Made by a program: the position numbers and the translations under genes
Notes under the pieces: generated by a model
Database searches by the model: none
What the model was told of the DNA's origin: nothing
The model's input: the letters and a program-made list of their open reading frames with translations, nothing else
Origin: Burkholderia sp. Leaf177
Lineage (GTDB): Bacteria; Pseudomonadota; Gammaproteobacteria; Burkholderiales; Burkholderiaceae
Direction of reading: 5' to 3'
DNA length: 64,000 nucleotides
NCBI RefSeq assembly: GCF_001424345.1
Contig: NZ_LMPF01000003.1
Coordinates: 284-64,283 of the forward strand
Part shown: positions 47,083 through 57,001 of the stretch, one piece after another
Layout of the letters: each line of letters opens with the position of its first letter
How positions within the stretch are numbered: position 1 is the first letter of the stretch

Positions 47083-47120
47083 CGAAAAAAAACGCGCATT
47101 GGCTGAAAAACCGATGCGCG
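47083..47120 (-). terminator. Terminator after pssA
   Basis: On the - strand CGCGCAT (47114-47120) pairs with ATGCGCG (47093-47099), extended inside by CGG/CCA pairings, and eight T residues follow (47085-47092). 20 bp after the pssA stop; leuA therefore has its own promoter. Confidence 0.85.
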
Positions 47121-47139
47121 CTTCACATTCATGCGCTCT

Positions 47140-48006
47140 TCAATGCGCTTTTTCCGATGACCGGGCCGGATTCGGCCGTCCTCTCAGACTCATGTATCCC
47201 CACCAGGCGTAGCCTGAAAAACCGTAGAGAACGAAAAGTCCGAACAGCATCAACGGCGGATCCGACGATACAAGCACAAACGCCACCACAACCAGCAGCA
47301 CGCCGGCGAACGGCACGCGGAATCGTACGTCGAGCGCCTTGCCGCTGTAGAACGGCGCGTTAGAAACCATCGTCACGCCAGCGTAGATGGTGAGCGCGAA
47401 TGCGACCCAGGGAAGCCAGACCAGCTTGAGCGGCACGCGGTTATCTGTCGCGAGCCACACAAAACCTGCGATCAACGCCGCCGCCGCCGGGCTCGGCAGA
47501 CCCTGGAAATAGCGTTTATCGACTACGCCTACGTTTGTATTAAAACGCGCCAACCGCAACGCCGCGCCCGAACAATAGACGAACGCCGCGAGCCAGCCCC
47601 ATCGGCCGAGATCCTTCAGGATCCATTCGTACATCACCAACGCAGGCGCGACGCCGAACGAAACCATGTCCGAAAGACTGTCGAACTGCTCGCCAAACGC
47701 GCTCTGCGTATGCGTCATGCGTGCAACGCGACCGTCCATGCCGTCGAGCACCATCGCCACGAAAATAGCGATGGCCGCAATCTCGAAGCGCACGTTCATG
47801 GCCTGAACGACAGCGAAAAAGCCGCAGAACAGCGCGGCGGTGGTGAACGCATTAGGCAGCAGATAGATGCCGCGCTTTCTCAGAAATTGTTGCCGCTTCG
47901 CCCGCCTCGTTTCCAGCACGCCGAGATCCTGCGCCGCCTTGTTGCGGCGAAATGCCCGCGGGGGTGTTGTCGTGCTACGTGTCCGGCGCGGTTTGAGTGC
48001 CGCCAT
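47140..48006 (-). CDS. pssA: CDP-diacylglycerol-serine O-phosphatidyltransferase
   Basis: 288 residues. CDP-alcohol phosphatidyltransferase signature complete: Asp88, Asp91, Gly92, Ala95, Arg96, Gly105, Asp109, Asp113 (DGMDGRVARM then GEQFDSLSD). Several membrane helices; a basic N-terminus of about 45 residues. Makes phosphatidylserine from CDP-diacylglycerol and serine in the inner membrane. psd, the next enzyme, is 43 bp upstream on the same strand. Confidence 0.95.
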   Translation of the reverse strand: MAALKPRRTRSTTTPPRAFRRNKAAQDLGVLETRRAKRQQFLRKRGIYLLPNAFTTAALFCGFFAVVQAMNVRFEIAAIAIFVAMVLDGMDGRVARMTHTQSAFGEQFDSLSDMVSFGVAPALVMYEWILKDLGRWGWLAAFVYCSGAALRLARFNTNVGVVDKRYFQGLPSPAAAALIAGFVWLATDNRVPLKLVWLPWVAFALTIYAGVTMVSNAPFYSGKALDVRFRVPFAGVLLVVVAFVLVSSDPPLMLFGLFVLYGFSGYAWWGYMSLRGRPNPARSSEKAH

Positions 48007-48049
48007 CGAGTCCTCCGTTGTGCAGCCTGGTTTTACCGCTTATTTATGC

Positions 48050-48694
48050 TTACTCTGCGAACTCGGCAAGAATGGTGGACGAAGCCGACACTTTCTCGCC
48101 GATCGCCACGCGCGGACGGCTTCCGACCGGCAAATACACGTCGACACGCGATCCAAAGCGAATAAAACCATAACGCTGGCCACGATTGAGCGGTTCGCCC
48201 ACGTGGACATAGCACAAAATGCGCCGCGCGATCAGGCCGGCAATCTGCACCGACGTCACCGTATGTCCTGCCGCGGTCTGGATCACGATGGCATTGCGTT
48301 CATTCTCGGTCGATGCTTTGTCGACGGCAGCATTCAAATATGAACCGGGAAAATACTCGACTTTGCTGATGGCGCCATCGACAGGCGAGCGCTGCGAGTG
48401 GACGTTGAACACGTTCATGAACACGCTGATCTTGAGCGCCTCGCGGTTTGCATACGGGTCGTGCGCCGTTTCCACTGCGACAACACGGCCGTCGGCAGGA
48501 CACAGCACAGCGTTGGCCTGAACCGGAATTGGACGCGCGGGATCGCGGAAAAATTGCACGACGAAGATCGTCAGCAACCAGAACGGCCAGGCGAAACCGA
48601 AACCGCCAATGGCCTGGATCAACACGGCAACGACAGCCGCAATCGCAATAAACGGCCAGCCTTCACGCGCGATGATCGGATGTGGATAGTTCAT
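48050..48694 (-). CDS. psd: Phosphatidylserine decarboxylase proenzyme, short type
   Basis: 214 residues. The self-cleavage site is Gly181-Ser182 in [13 protein letters not shown], giving the pyruvoyl group on the alpha chain. N-terminal membrane helices at about 13-48. Conserved CPADGRVV and [13 protein letters not shown]. Converts phosphatidylserine to phosphatidylethanolamine; short (Psd-A) form. Upstream of pssA, after ilvC; terminator hairpins separate it from ilvC. Confidence 0.95.
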   Translation of the reverse strand: MNYPHPIIAREGWPFIAIAAVVAVLIQAIGGFGFAWPFWLLTIFVVQFFRDPARPIPVQANAVLCPADGRVVAVETAHDPYANREALKISVFMNVFNVHSQRSPVDGAISKVEYFPGSYLNAAVDKASTENERNAIVIQTAAGHTVTSVQIAGLIARRILCYVHVGEPLNRGQRYGFIRFGSRVDVYLPVGSRPRVAIGEKVSASSTILAEFAE

Positions 48695-48732
48695 GAACGA
48701 GTTCTATATTTTAGTAAAACCGTAGGATAGCA

Positions 48733-48768
48733 AAAGCCGTCCGGCGCCAAGCGACTCCGGACGGCTTT
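48733..48768 (-). terminator. Terminator after ilvC
   Basis: AAAGCCGTCCGG (48733-48744) pairs exactly with CCGGACGGCTTT (48757-48768) around 12 nt, then TTTTG on the - strand. About 50 bp after ilvC. Further reading into psd may be partial. Confidence 0.8.
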
Positions 48769-48781
48769 CGGTCATTACTAA

Positions 48782-48802
48782 GACCGGCAAACAACGCCGG
48801 TC
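48782..48802 (-). terminator. Small hairpin directly after ilvC
   Basis: GACCGGC (48782-48788) and GCCGGTC (48796-48802) around 7 nt, 14 bp after the ilvC stop, ahead of the stronger terminator. It may protect the 3' end. Confidence 0.5.
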
Positions 48803-48815
48803 GTTCAAGCTTTAT

Positions 48816-50401
<1,586 letters not shown>

Positions 50402-50439
50402 GATGTTTGCGTTCCCGATTAATCCAGTTGGAAAGCGTG

Positions 50440-50512
50440 TTTTCGCGAAACTCGTGCACGGCCAGACGTCTTTTGTGAAGACGGGCGCGCGCGAATCCGC
50501 ACGAGAAACAGC
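50440..50512 (-). promoter_or_regulatory. Structured leader of ilvH, candidate ilvH RNA motif
   Basis: On the - strand CTCGTGC and GCACGAG (50499-50505 with 50451-50457) form a 7-bp closing helix. Inside it CGTCTT and AAGACG form a second hairpin (50467-50483) with a 5-nt loop. A further GTTT/AAAC hairpin lies toward ilvH. A cis-regulatory 'ilvH RNA' motif restricted to betaproteobacteria has been described; position and structure fit, but I cannot align it here. Confidence 0.5.
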
Positions 50513-50514
50513 CG

Positions 50515-52278
50515 TTATAGATCTTCCGATCCGAGCAGCATTTCCGTGATGCCCTTGCCTGCCTGGACCATCGGAAAGACGTTTTCGGTGGGATCTGTCT
50601 GGAAGTCGAGGAATACCGTGCGATCCTTCAGCCGCAGCGCTTCCTTCAGCGCCGGTTCGACATCGCGCGTATGTTCGATGCGCATGCCCACATGGCCGTA
50701 CGCTTCGGCGAGCTTCACGAAATCAGGCAGCGCATCCATATACGAACTGGAATAACGCTTCTTGTATTCGATCTGCTGCCACTGCCGAACCATGCCGAGA
50801 TAGCGGTTGTTCAACGAGATGATCTTGACCGGCGTGTTGTACTGCTTGCACGTCGACAATTCCTGGATGCACATCTGGATCGAGCCTTCGCCCGTGATGC
50901 ACAGCACTTCGTCGTCCGGATGCGCCATCTTCACGCCCATGGCCGCCGGCAAACCAAAGCCCATGGTGCCGAGTCCGCCCGAGTTGATCCAGCGGCGCGG
51001 CTCGTTGAACTTGTAGAACTGCGCGGCCCACATCTGATGCTGGCCCACGTCCGAGCAAACGAATGCCTCGCCGCCGGTGAGTTCCCAGGCCTTTTCGACC
51101 ACGTACTGCGGCTTGATGATTTCGCTCTTGCGGTCGAACTTGAGACAGTCCTTCGAACGCCATGCCTCGATATCCTTCCACCAGTCGGCAAGCGCCGGGG
51201 TATCCGGGCCATGATCGGCCGTTTGCAATTGCTCGATCAGGTCCTTCAGCACTTCCCTCACGTCGCCGACAATGGGGATATCGACTTTCACGCGCTTGGA
51301 GATGGACGACGGATCAATATCGATGTGAATGATCTTCTTCGCATGCGACGCAAAATGTTCCGGATCGCCGATCACACGGTCATCGAAACGCGCACCGATG
51401 GCAATCAGCACGTCGCAATGCTGCATGGCCATGTTGGCTTCGTACGTGCCGTGCATGCCGAGCATGCCGAGGAACTGCTTCTTGTCCGCGCGATACCCGC
51501 CCAGGCCCATCAGCGTGTTCGTAACCGGATAACCGAGCAGATCGGCGAACTGGTTAAGTTCACGCGCCGCATTCGCCAGGATGATGCCGCCGCCGGTATA
51601 GATATACGGACGCTTTGCCGACAGCAGAAGCTGCACGGCCTTGCGGATTTGGCCCGAATGACCTTTGGTAACCGGATTGTATGAACGCAGCGAGACGGAT
51701 TTCACCGGCTCGTATTTGCACGGGGTCTTCGAAACGTCTTTCGGAATATCGATCAGCACCGGGCCGGGACGGCCTGTGCGCGCGATGTAGAACGCCTTCT
51801 TGATGGTCGCAGCGAGTTCGCGCACGTCCTTCACGAGGAAGTTGTGCTTCACGCATGGACGGGTGATGCCGACCGTATCGCATTCCTGGAACGCATCCTG
51901 GCCGATTGCCGCAGTCGGAACCTGACCGCTGATGACGACCAGCGGAATGGAATCCATGTAAGCCGTGGCTATGCCCGTTACCGCATTGGTGACGCCGGGG
52001 CCGGAGGTCACGAGGCACACGCCGACATTTCCCGTCGAGCGTGCATACGCGTCGGCGGCATGCACCGCGGCCTGTTCGTGGCGCACGAGAATGTGCTGGA
52101 TCTGGTCCTGCTTGTACAACTCGTCGTAGATATAAAGTACCGAGCCGCCGGGATAGCCCCAAATGAATTCGACGTTCTCATCGGCCAGCGCGCGCATGAG
52201 CACGGTGCCGCCAATGGATTCAGCTTCGAGTGGGGGAGTCGTATCCGACGTGGAGAATTCCGCGCTGGGCATATTCAT
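50515..52278 (-). CDS. ilvB: Acetolactate synthase large subunit (catalytic)
   Basis: 587 residues; AAAGGTGA precedes the ATG at 52278, and ATGs four bases up and six bases down are alternatives. Thiamin-diphosphate enzyme: catalytic Glu in GGSVLYIYDELY...RHEQAAVHAADA, TPP-binding GEGSIQMCIQEL with NN (about residues 478-505), FAD-binding middle domain. Condenses pyruvate with pyruvate or 2-oxobutyrate. First gene of ilvBHC, with a strong promoter 150 bp upstream. Confidence 0.97.
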   Translation of the reverse strand: MNMPSAEFSTSDTTPPLEAESIGGTVLMRALADENVEFIWGYPGGSVLYIYDELYKQDQIQHILVRHEQAAVHAADAYARSTGNVGVCLVTSGPGVTNAVTGIATAYMDSIPLVVISGQVPTAAIGQDAFQECDTVGITRPCVKHNFLVKDVRELAATIKKAFYIARTGRPGPVLIDIPKDVSKTPCKYEPVKSVSLRSYNPVTKGHSGQIRKAVQLLLSAKRPYIYTGGGIILANAARELNQFADLLGYPVTNTLMGLGGYRADKKQFLGMLGMHGTYEANMAMQHCDVLIAIGARFDDRVIGDPEHFASHAKKIIHIDIDPSSISKRVKVDIPIVGDVREVLKDLIEQLQTADHGPDTPALADWWKDIEAWRSKDCLKFDRKSEIIKPQYVVEKAWELTGGEAFVCSDVGQHQMWAAQFYKFNEPRRWINSGGLGTMGFGLPAAMGVKMAHPDDEVLCITGEGSIQMCIQELSTCKQYNTPVKIISLNNRYLGMVRQWQQIEYKKRYSSSYMDALPDFVKLAEAYGHVGMRIEHTRDVEPALKEALRLKDRTVFLDFQTDPTENVFPMVQAGKGITEMLLGSEDL

Positions 52279-52662
52279 ACATTCACCTTTCGAATTTTCG
52301 GCAAAAAATTGATTGGGTGCTCTCTGCCGTGCTTGTGGCTCGGGTTCAAGCGGCGCGTCTTAATGGGAAGCGGGCTTCTTGGGCTCGCCTCAAAGAGACA
52401 GTTCACTGATGATGCGAGTCGGAAACGATAGCCCGAGGCAATAAAGACAGTCAAGCAAAAATTTCTGCAATCGCAACGGGAACGCGCTGAATTGCACGAC
52501 AGACGGCTCGGAAAGCGCCGAAATACCGTTAAAAAACCGGCGTTTCGGGGTTCGCCCCGGCCGCATTTCCTCGCTGTTCACTCAAAAGTTTGTTAGCATC
52601 CGCAGGTTTTTAACCTCTCACCAACCCTTATCGACGCACGCTCGTTGCGCCGGGCCTCACGG
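52279..52662. other. ilvB/sigma-factor divergent intergenic region
   Basis: 384 bp. Holds the ilvB promoter (52426-52454) and its leader of about 140 nt. In the leader a 43-codon frame opens with GTG (52406) and its TGA overlaps the ilvB ATG. Further on, CGGGG-TTCG-CCCCG (52546-52559) is a stable UUCG-loop hairpin on the + strand. The sigma-factor promoter is not evident. Confidence 0.5.
52426..52454 (-). promoter_or_regulatory. ilvB promoter
   Basis: TTGACT (52449-52454) and CTATCG (52426-52431) on the - strand with 17-bp spacing; shifting by one base gives TATCGT, a better -10, with 18 bp. The -35 is near-consensus. Predicted start at about 52419. Confidence 0.6.
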
Positions 52663-53226
52663 ATGGCATCAGACAAGGAACTCGCCGATTTTCTGGCGGG
52701 CGTCGAAAGACGCGCGTTCAAGCAGACGGTGTACACCGTACGTGACGACGACGCGGCGCTCGACATCGTTCAGGATGCGATGATCAAGCTCGCCGAAAAA
52801 TACGGCGACCGCCCTCCGGCCGAATTGCCGCTTTTGTTTCAGCGTATCCTGCAAAATGCAACGCACGACTATTTCAGGCGCCAGAAGGTCAGAAATACGT
52901 GGGTAAGCCTGTTTTCATCGTTTGGAAATGCCGACGACGATGAATTCGACCCCCTCGAAACCTTCGAATCGCAGGATGGCACGGTCGGTGCGGAGAGCAG
53001 CGAAAGCCGGCTCGAGCGCGAACAGGTGCTCAATCTGATCGACGCGGAAATCCAGAAACTACCAGCACGTCAACGGGAAGCGTTTCTCATGCGTTACTGG
53101 GAGGATATGGATGTCGCCGAAACCGCCGCTGCAATGGGCTGCTCTGAGGGCAGCGTAAAAACGCATTGCTCGCGGGCCACGCATGCGCTGGCACACGCGC
53201 TGAAGGCGAAAGGAATCACGCTATGA
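52663..53226 (+). CDS. ECF-type RNA polymerase sigma factor
   Basis: 187 residues from the ATG at 52663 (MASDKELADFLAGVERRAF). Sigma region 2 (about 25-90) includes ALDIVQDAMIKLAEKYGD and FQRILQNATHDYFRRQKVRN, region 4 (about 125-180) LPARQREAFLMRYWEDMDVAETAAAMGCSE then the helix GSVKTHCSRA. An acidic linker lies between. It directs polymerase to a small regulon, identity unknown. Its stop overlaps the DUF3619 start (ATGA), and DUF3106 and RDD genes follow. Confidence 0.92.
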   Translation: MASDKELADFLAGVERRAFKQTVYTVRDDDAALDIVQDAMIKLAEKYGDRPPAELPLLFQRILQNATHDYFRRQKVRNTWVSLFSSFGNADDDEFDPLETFESQDGTVGAESSESRLEREQVLNLIDAEIQKLPARQREAFLMRYWEDMDVAETAAAMGCSEGSVKTHCSRATHALAHALKAKGITL

Positions 53227-53657
53227 GCAACGCTCTCGATCAGAAAGAAGCCGAATTCGCGCTGAAGGTACGCCGCGCGCTCGACGAAAGTATTACAACG
53301 CTACCTGCCGCGTCGCTGGACAAGCTCGCGGCAGCGCGCCGGACGGCGCTCGCACGCAAAAAACCGGAGAAAGTCGCAGCGCCGGTTTTCGCGCCTGCGC
53401 TCGCCGGCGCGGGCATGGCGCCGAGCCTCGGCAGTCCTGCATCTGGCTCGTCCGGCAAACGCGGCCGCTTTTCGCGCCTGACGCTTGCGTGGCCGTTGCT
53501 CGCGCTCGTGATCGGGCTGGCGGGCATCGCTTATTGGGAAGATCAGCAACGCACCGCTGAACTCGCCGATATCGACGCCGCTATGCTGAGCGACAACCTG
53601 CCGCTCGACGCGTATCTCGACCACGGTTTCAACGCGTACCTGACGCGCAATCATTAA
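53223..53657 (+). CDS. DUF3619 family membrane protein, candidate anti-sigma factor
   Basis: 144 residues; start coupled to the sigma gene by ATGA. Residues 1-85 are soluble with helices (EAEFALKVRRALDESITTL and LDKLAAARRTALARKK). One membrane helix at about 88-106 (LAWPLLALVIGLAGIAYW). The last 38 residues (LADIDAAMLSDNLPLDAYLD) would be periplasmic. The topology and coupling are those of a single-span anti-sigma factor. DUF3619 has no established function, so this is inference from layout. Confidence 0.8.
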   Translation: MSNALDQKEAEFALKVRRALDESITTLPAASLDKLAAARRTALARKKPEKVAAPVFAPALAGAGMAPSLGSPASGSSGKRGRFSRLTLAWPLLALVIGLAGIAYWEDQQRTAELADIDAAMLSDNLPLDAYLDHGFNAYLTRNH

Positions 53658-53675
53658 GTCTGCAGGAGTTATCGG

Positions 53676-54407
53676 GTGAGTTACAAGCGCGGCCTCGCGA
53701 TTGTCTTTGGATGCGCAATTGCGGGACTCGTCGCGTTTGCCGCCACCTATCCGCGGTTCTATTCGGCCGCTTCCGCCATCCCACTCGCTGCTGCCCCCTC
53801 CGGGGCAAGCGCGGGCGAGGTGCTGTCCCCGCTTTCTTCGCTTTCCCCCGATAGTCCACTTGCCTGGGCCCGCCTTACCGAAGCCCAGCGAACCGCGCTC
53901 GCACCTTTTGCCAAGCAATGGGATCAGTTCAGCGAGGAACGAAAGCTCAAGTGGATGAAAATCGCATCGCGGTATAACAAGCTATCGCCCGAGGGCCAAA
54001 ACCGCCTGCACGAACGCATGGCCGAATGGGTGCGCATGACGCCGGACCAACGCAAGGTTGCGCGGGAAAATTATCAGGTTTCCAAGTCGGTGCCGGTCGA
54101 AAAGCGCGAACGTGCCTGGGACGCATATCAAAAGCTCCCCGAAGAACAAAAGAAAAAGCTCGCGGCTACCGAGAAACCGCGCCGGCCGACCGTTGTCAGC
54201 GCGCCGCCTTCCGGAAAAACCGAAGTCAAGGACATCAATCGGCTGATCACCAATCGGGACCACACGCATGCGTCCGAGGCGACCGAAGCGCAAATCGGGG
54301 TGCCCGCGCCTGCGTCGCCGGCTATTCCGAATGCAGCGAGCTTCGTCCCTGCCACGCCGATTCCTGTTTCGCCTCAGCAAGCGCCGTCGATTTTCAACGG
54401 ATCCTGA
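53676..54407 (+). CDS. DUF3106 family exported protein
   Basis: 243 residues from a GTG at 53676; CAGGAG lies 6 bp before it. N-terminal signal anchor (about 8-25), then repeated amphipathic helices in residues 65-165: WARLTEAQRTALAPFAKQWD, EERKLKWMKIASRYNKLSPE and MTPDQRKVARENYQ. The pattern (L-x-x-x-Q/E-R-x-x-L...W) resembles CpxP- or CnrX-like periplasmic sensors. A Pro/Ala-rich tail follows. Third gene of the sigma-factor operon; probably periplasmic. Function unknown. Confidence 0.8.
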   Translation: MSYKRGLAIVFGCAIAGLVAFAATYPRFYSAASAIPLAAAPSGASAGEVLSPLSSLSPDSPLAWARLTEAQRTALAPFAKQWDQFSEERKLKWMKIASRYNKLSPEGQNRLHERMAEWVRMTPDQRKVARENYQVSKSVPVEKRERAWDAYQKLPEEQKKKLAATEKPRRPTVVSAPPSGKTEVKDINRLITNRDHTHASEATEAQIGVPAPASPAIPNAASFVPATPIPVSPQQAPSIFNGS

Positions 54408-54410
54408 AAT

Positions 54411-54938
54411 ATGGCGAGTGCTTCCATAGAGTCGCTCTCCCCTGCTCCGCTAGTCGCGCCAAAATTGCGGCGTCGCCTGGCTGCAATGGTCTATGAAGGC
54501 GTGATCCTGTTCGGGATCGTGTTTATTGCTGGATATATTTTCAGCACGCTCACTCAGCAACGTAACGGACTTACGCATCACAACGTGTTGATGACGTGGA
54601 TCGGGATCGTGCTCGCGGTTTATTTCGTCTACTTCTGGACGCACGGCGGCCAAACGTTGCCGATGAAAACCTGGCGCCTGAAAGTGGTCGATGCACGCGG
54701 CGCGCCTGTCTCAATTGCGCGTGCCATTGCGCGATATGTGCTCGCGTGGCTCTGGTTCTTGCCGCCGCTGGCGTTGCATCCGTTCCTTGGATTGACCGTG
54801 CCTGTAACGCTTGGACTTTGCGCCGGTTGGATCGTGCTGTGGGCCGCGGCTGTATGGCTCGATCCATCGCGACAATTCCTGCATGACCGGATGGCCGGGA
54901 CGCGTGTGGTCGCTGCGTCGCCTGTAGTTCCTAATTGA
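54411..54938 (+). CDS. RDD family membrane protein
   Basis: 175 residues, three hydrophobic segments (about 25-45, 60-80, 105-130). RRRLAAMVYEGVILFGIVFI and the later WRLKVVDARGAPVSIARAI carry the family's Arg/Asp pattern. RDD proteins are poorly characterised; some are sodium-proton exchangers. Three bases after the DUF3106 stop, last gene of the unit. Convergent with the methyltransferase gene 28 bp away. Confidence 0.85.
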   Translation: MASASIESLSPAPLVAPKLRRRLAAMVYEGVILFGIVFIAGYIFSTLTQQRNGLTHHNVLMTWIGIVLAVYFVYFWTHGGQTLPMKTWRLKVVDARGAPVSIARAIARYVLAWLWFLPPLALHPFLGLTVPVTLGLCAGWIVLWAAAVWLDPSRQFLHDRMAGTRVVAASPVVPN

Positions 54939-54966
54939 GCAGCGGCTCAGCCCCGTTTACGTTCAC

Positions 54967-55716
54967 TCAACTCAGCCAGTCCGGATCATCGTTCAACGCC
55001 ATGTGCAGGTTGTCGTTGAAGTGATGCAAACGGAAACCTTCCTGCGCGAATAATGTGTCGAGTGCGCGTCGCGTATAGATCGTGATGTGGCCATTGCGCG
55101 GCGCTATGTACCAGTGGTCCATAGCGCGCGGCGGCACATGATCGATGGTCAACGTCGAGAACAACAAAACGCCACGCGGGCCTAGCAATCCTAAAGCTTC
55201 CCGAGTGGTCGCAACCGGATCCGGCGTGTGTTCGAGCACTTCGAATGCACTGATGAAGTCGAAGGAATCGGAGGGCTGCTGCGTTCCGGTTGTGTCCATC
55301 GGATCCCAGCTATACGCATCCAGCCCGCCTTCCCGTAATAGCTCCGCGAGTTTTCCATTCCCGCCGCCGTAATCCAGGCATTTCAGGTCTTTGCCCTTCC
55401 TGACGAAATCAAGAATGAAGTCTGCGTTGTTGGCCGGCCGTGCATCGACATAATCAGGGTCGATCAGCACGTAGTCGTCGTTATAGATGTGCTGTACGAA
55501 CTCGGCCTTGCTCCAGTCGTCGAATGCCCGCGTGAAAACAAGGTTGCATTCGCTGCACTGGTGATAATAGATTGGCACGCCTATGAGCGGCAGATAGCGC
55601 CCTCGCGCTTCTTCGCAGCTCTTATGAAAGTCGGTGACGCCGTAAAGGAACGCCTGTGCGTTGCAGATCTTGCACGTCGATACGCGCTCGACGGGACGTA
55701 CTGTTACGTTGTCCAT
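54967..55716 (-). CDS. Class I SAM-dependent methyltransferase with N-terminal zinc motif
   Basis: 249 residues. Two CxxC pairs, Cys15/Cys18 (CKIC) and Cys54/Cys57 (CSEC), likely bind zinc. The SAM site CLDYGGGNGKLAELL is at about 113-127, followed by SFDFISAFEVLEHTPDP. C-terminal HWYIAPRNGHITIYTRRAL is typical of sugar- or lipid-linked C-methyltransferases. Function unknown; it lies alone, divergent from the phosphoesterase operon with 304 bp between them. Confidence 0.85.
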   Translation of the reverse strand: MDNVTVRPVERVSTCKICNAQAFLYGVTDFHKSCEEARGRYLPLIGVPIYYHQCSECNLVFTRAFDDWSKAEFVQHIYNDDYVLIDPDYVDARPANNADFILDFVRKGKDLKCLDYGGGNGKLAELLREGGLDAYSWDPMDTTGTQQPSDSFDFISAFEVLEHTPDPVATTREALGLLGPRGVLLFSTLTIDHVPPRAMDHWYIAPRNGHITIYTRRALDTLFAQEGFRLHHFNDNLHMALNDDPDWLS

Positions 55717-56020
55717 TTATTTAGGAATCCGCTTTGACCCGGTGAGTATAGGGAAAGCGCGGTTCAAACAGGGCGCCTTATGCACAGTTTTGACAGATCT
55801 GCCACGAACGCGACAAAATGCGCAGCAACGGCAAATTTTCGATCCGCAAGGCCTTCGGGTTACGCCGGATCGCCACGAATGCCGGGCTTCGCTTTAGCTG
55901 CAAAAAGCGCCGTGACAGCGATGCATCGGACACCAGATCGATAAGAAGTTTTTGTGACTGTCATGGCACGGTCACGCGGGCATGGCGCAATGGCCTCACT
56001 GCAACCCGTTGCGCGTGCCC
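55717..56020. other. Divergent intergenic region with Pho box
   Basis: 304 bp between methyltransferase and phosphoesterase genes. It holds the Pho-box-like repeat (55958-55975) and, on the opposite strand, a further half-site CTGTCAC (55912-55918). Apart from these I see no frame or repeat. An in-frame ATG at 55982 could start the phosphoesterase earlier. Confidence 0.55.
55958..55975 (+). promoter_or_regulatory. Pho box (PhoB binding site) candidate
   Basis: CTGTCAT, four bases, then CGGTCAC: two half-sites at 11-bp spacing with 7/7 and 6/7 matches to the PhoB consensus CTGTCAT. A CGCAAT lies 10 bp further, the position of the -10 in phoA-type promoters, but only 3 of 6 bases match. If used, the transcript would start at about 55997, before the ATG at 56021. 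The arrangement predicts induction by phosphate limitation. Confidence 0.7.
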
Positions 56021-56974
56021 ATGGCCACCAAATCGTCTGCGAGCAACCTGAGTGAACTGTTAGCTGTCACCCTCCGCGATGCAGAAGCCATCGCGTTTCG
56101 CACCGACGCAGCGACACACTCACCACCGTTATCGCCCGAAACGATCACTCCAAACCTCGCGCCACAAAACACTTCACGTCCAGACGACGGTCCCGCCGAT
56201 CATAAATACCGCACCATCTGGCTCTCCGATATCCATCTCGGTTCCGGCGGCTGCCAGGCGAATTACCTGCTCGATTTTCTTCGCCACAATGATTCGGAAT
56301 ACTTGTATTTGGTCGGCGACATTATCGACGGATGGCAGCTTCGTAAAGGCTGGTTCTGGCCGCAGGCGCACAACGACGTGATCCAGAAGATTTTGCGCAA
56401 AGCCCGTAAAGGCACGCAAGTGGTCTACATTCCCGGCAATCACGACGAAGCCGCGCGTCAGTTCTGCGACCTCGCATTCGGCGATATCCACGTGCGCCAG
56501 GAAGCCTTTCATACCACGCTTGCCGGCAAGCGCTTGTGGATTGTCCACGGCGATCTTTTCGACGGCGTCATTCAGCACGCCAAGTGGCTCGCCTATCTCG
56601 GGGACACGCTCTACACACTTATTCTGCTGCTCAACCGCTGGTTCAATCGCGCGCGCAGCCGCCTCGGCCTGAACTACTGGTCGCTCTCGCAGTACCTCAA
56701 GCATCAGGTCAAGAACGCGGTCAACTTCATCTCGAAGTTCGAGTCCGTGATGACCGACGAAGCGCGCCGCCGCGGTTGCGACGGCGTGGTCTGCGGACAC
56801 ATACACAAAGCCGAGATTCGCGATATCGACGGCGTTCTGTACTGCAACGACGGCGACTGGGTCGAGAGTTTGTCGGCGCTCGTCGAGACGTTCGAAGGCG
56901 AACTGAAGATTGTTTACTGGACCGTTCTGCGCTCACCTGAACACCACGTACAAAAGGCCGGGGCAACCGCCTGA
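56021..56974 (+). CDS. PlcP-like metallophosphoesterase (often annotated UDP-2,3-diacylglucosamine diphosphatase)
   Basis: 317 residues from the ATG at 56021; an ATG at 55982 adds 13 residues but would lie before the predicted transcript start. Calcineurin-like fold: Asp70/His72 (LSDIHLGSGGCQANYLLDFL), Asp100 (LVGDIIDGW), Asn140/His141 (GNHDE), HGDLFDG and GHIHKAE. Segment NYWSLSQYLKHQVKNAVNFI and the end DGDWVESLSALVE match PlcP, a phospholipase C that removes phospholipid headgroups during phosphate starvation, better than LpxH. A 60-residue N-terminal extension rich in Pro/Thr is unusual. The following glycosyltransferase, 27 bp away, and the Pho box support PlcP. Confidence 0.8.
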   Translation: MATKSSASNLSELLAVTLRDAEAIAFRTDAATHSPPLSPETITPNLAPQNTSRPDDGPADHKYRTIWLSDIHLGSGGCQANYLLDFLRHNDSEYLYLVGDIIDGWQLRKGWFWPQAHNDVIQKILRKARKGTQVVYIPGNHDEAARQFCDLAFGDIHVRQEAFHTTLAGKRLWIVHGDLFDGVIQHAKWLAYLGDTLYTLILLLNRWFNRARSRLGLNYWSLSQYLKHQVKNAVNFISKFESVMTDEARRRGCDGVVCGHIHKAEIRDIDGVLYCNDGDWVESLSALVETFEGELKIVYWTVLRSPEHHVQKAGATA

Positions 56975-57001
56975 GCGCTTCACCTACTGAGAGGCCATCG
57001 A

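Noticed and set aside
52390..52581. 63-codon frame upstream of ilvB as a leader peptide
   Set aside because: It starts upstream of the predicted ilvB promoter and spans it, so it would not be on the transcript; it is not enriched as a leader.
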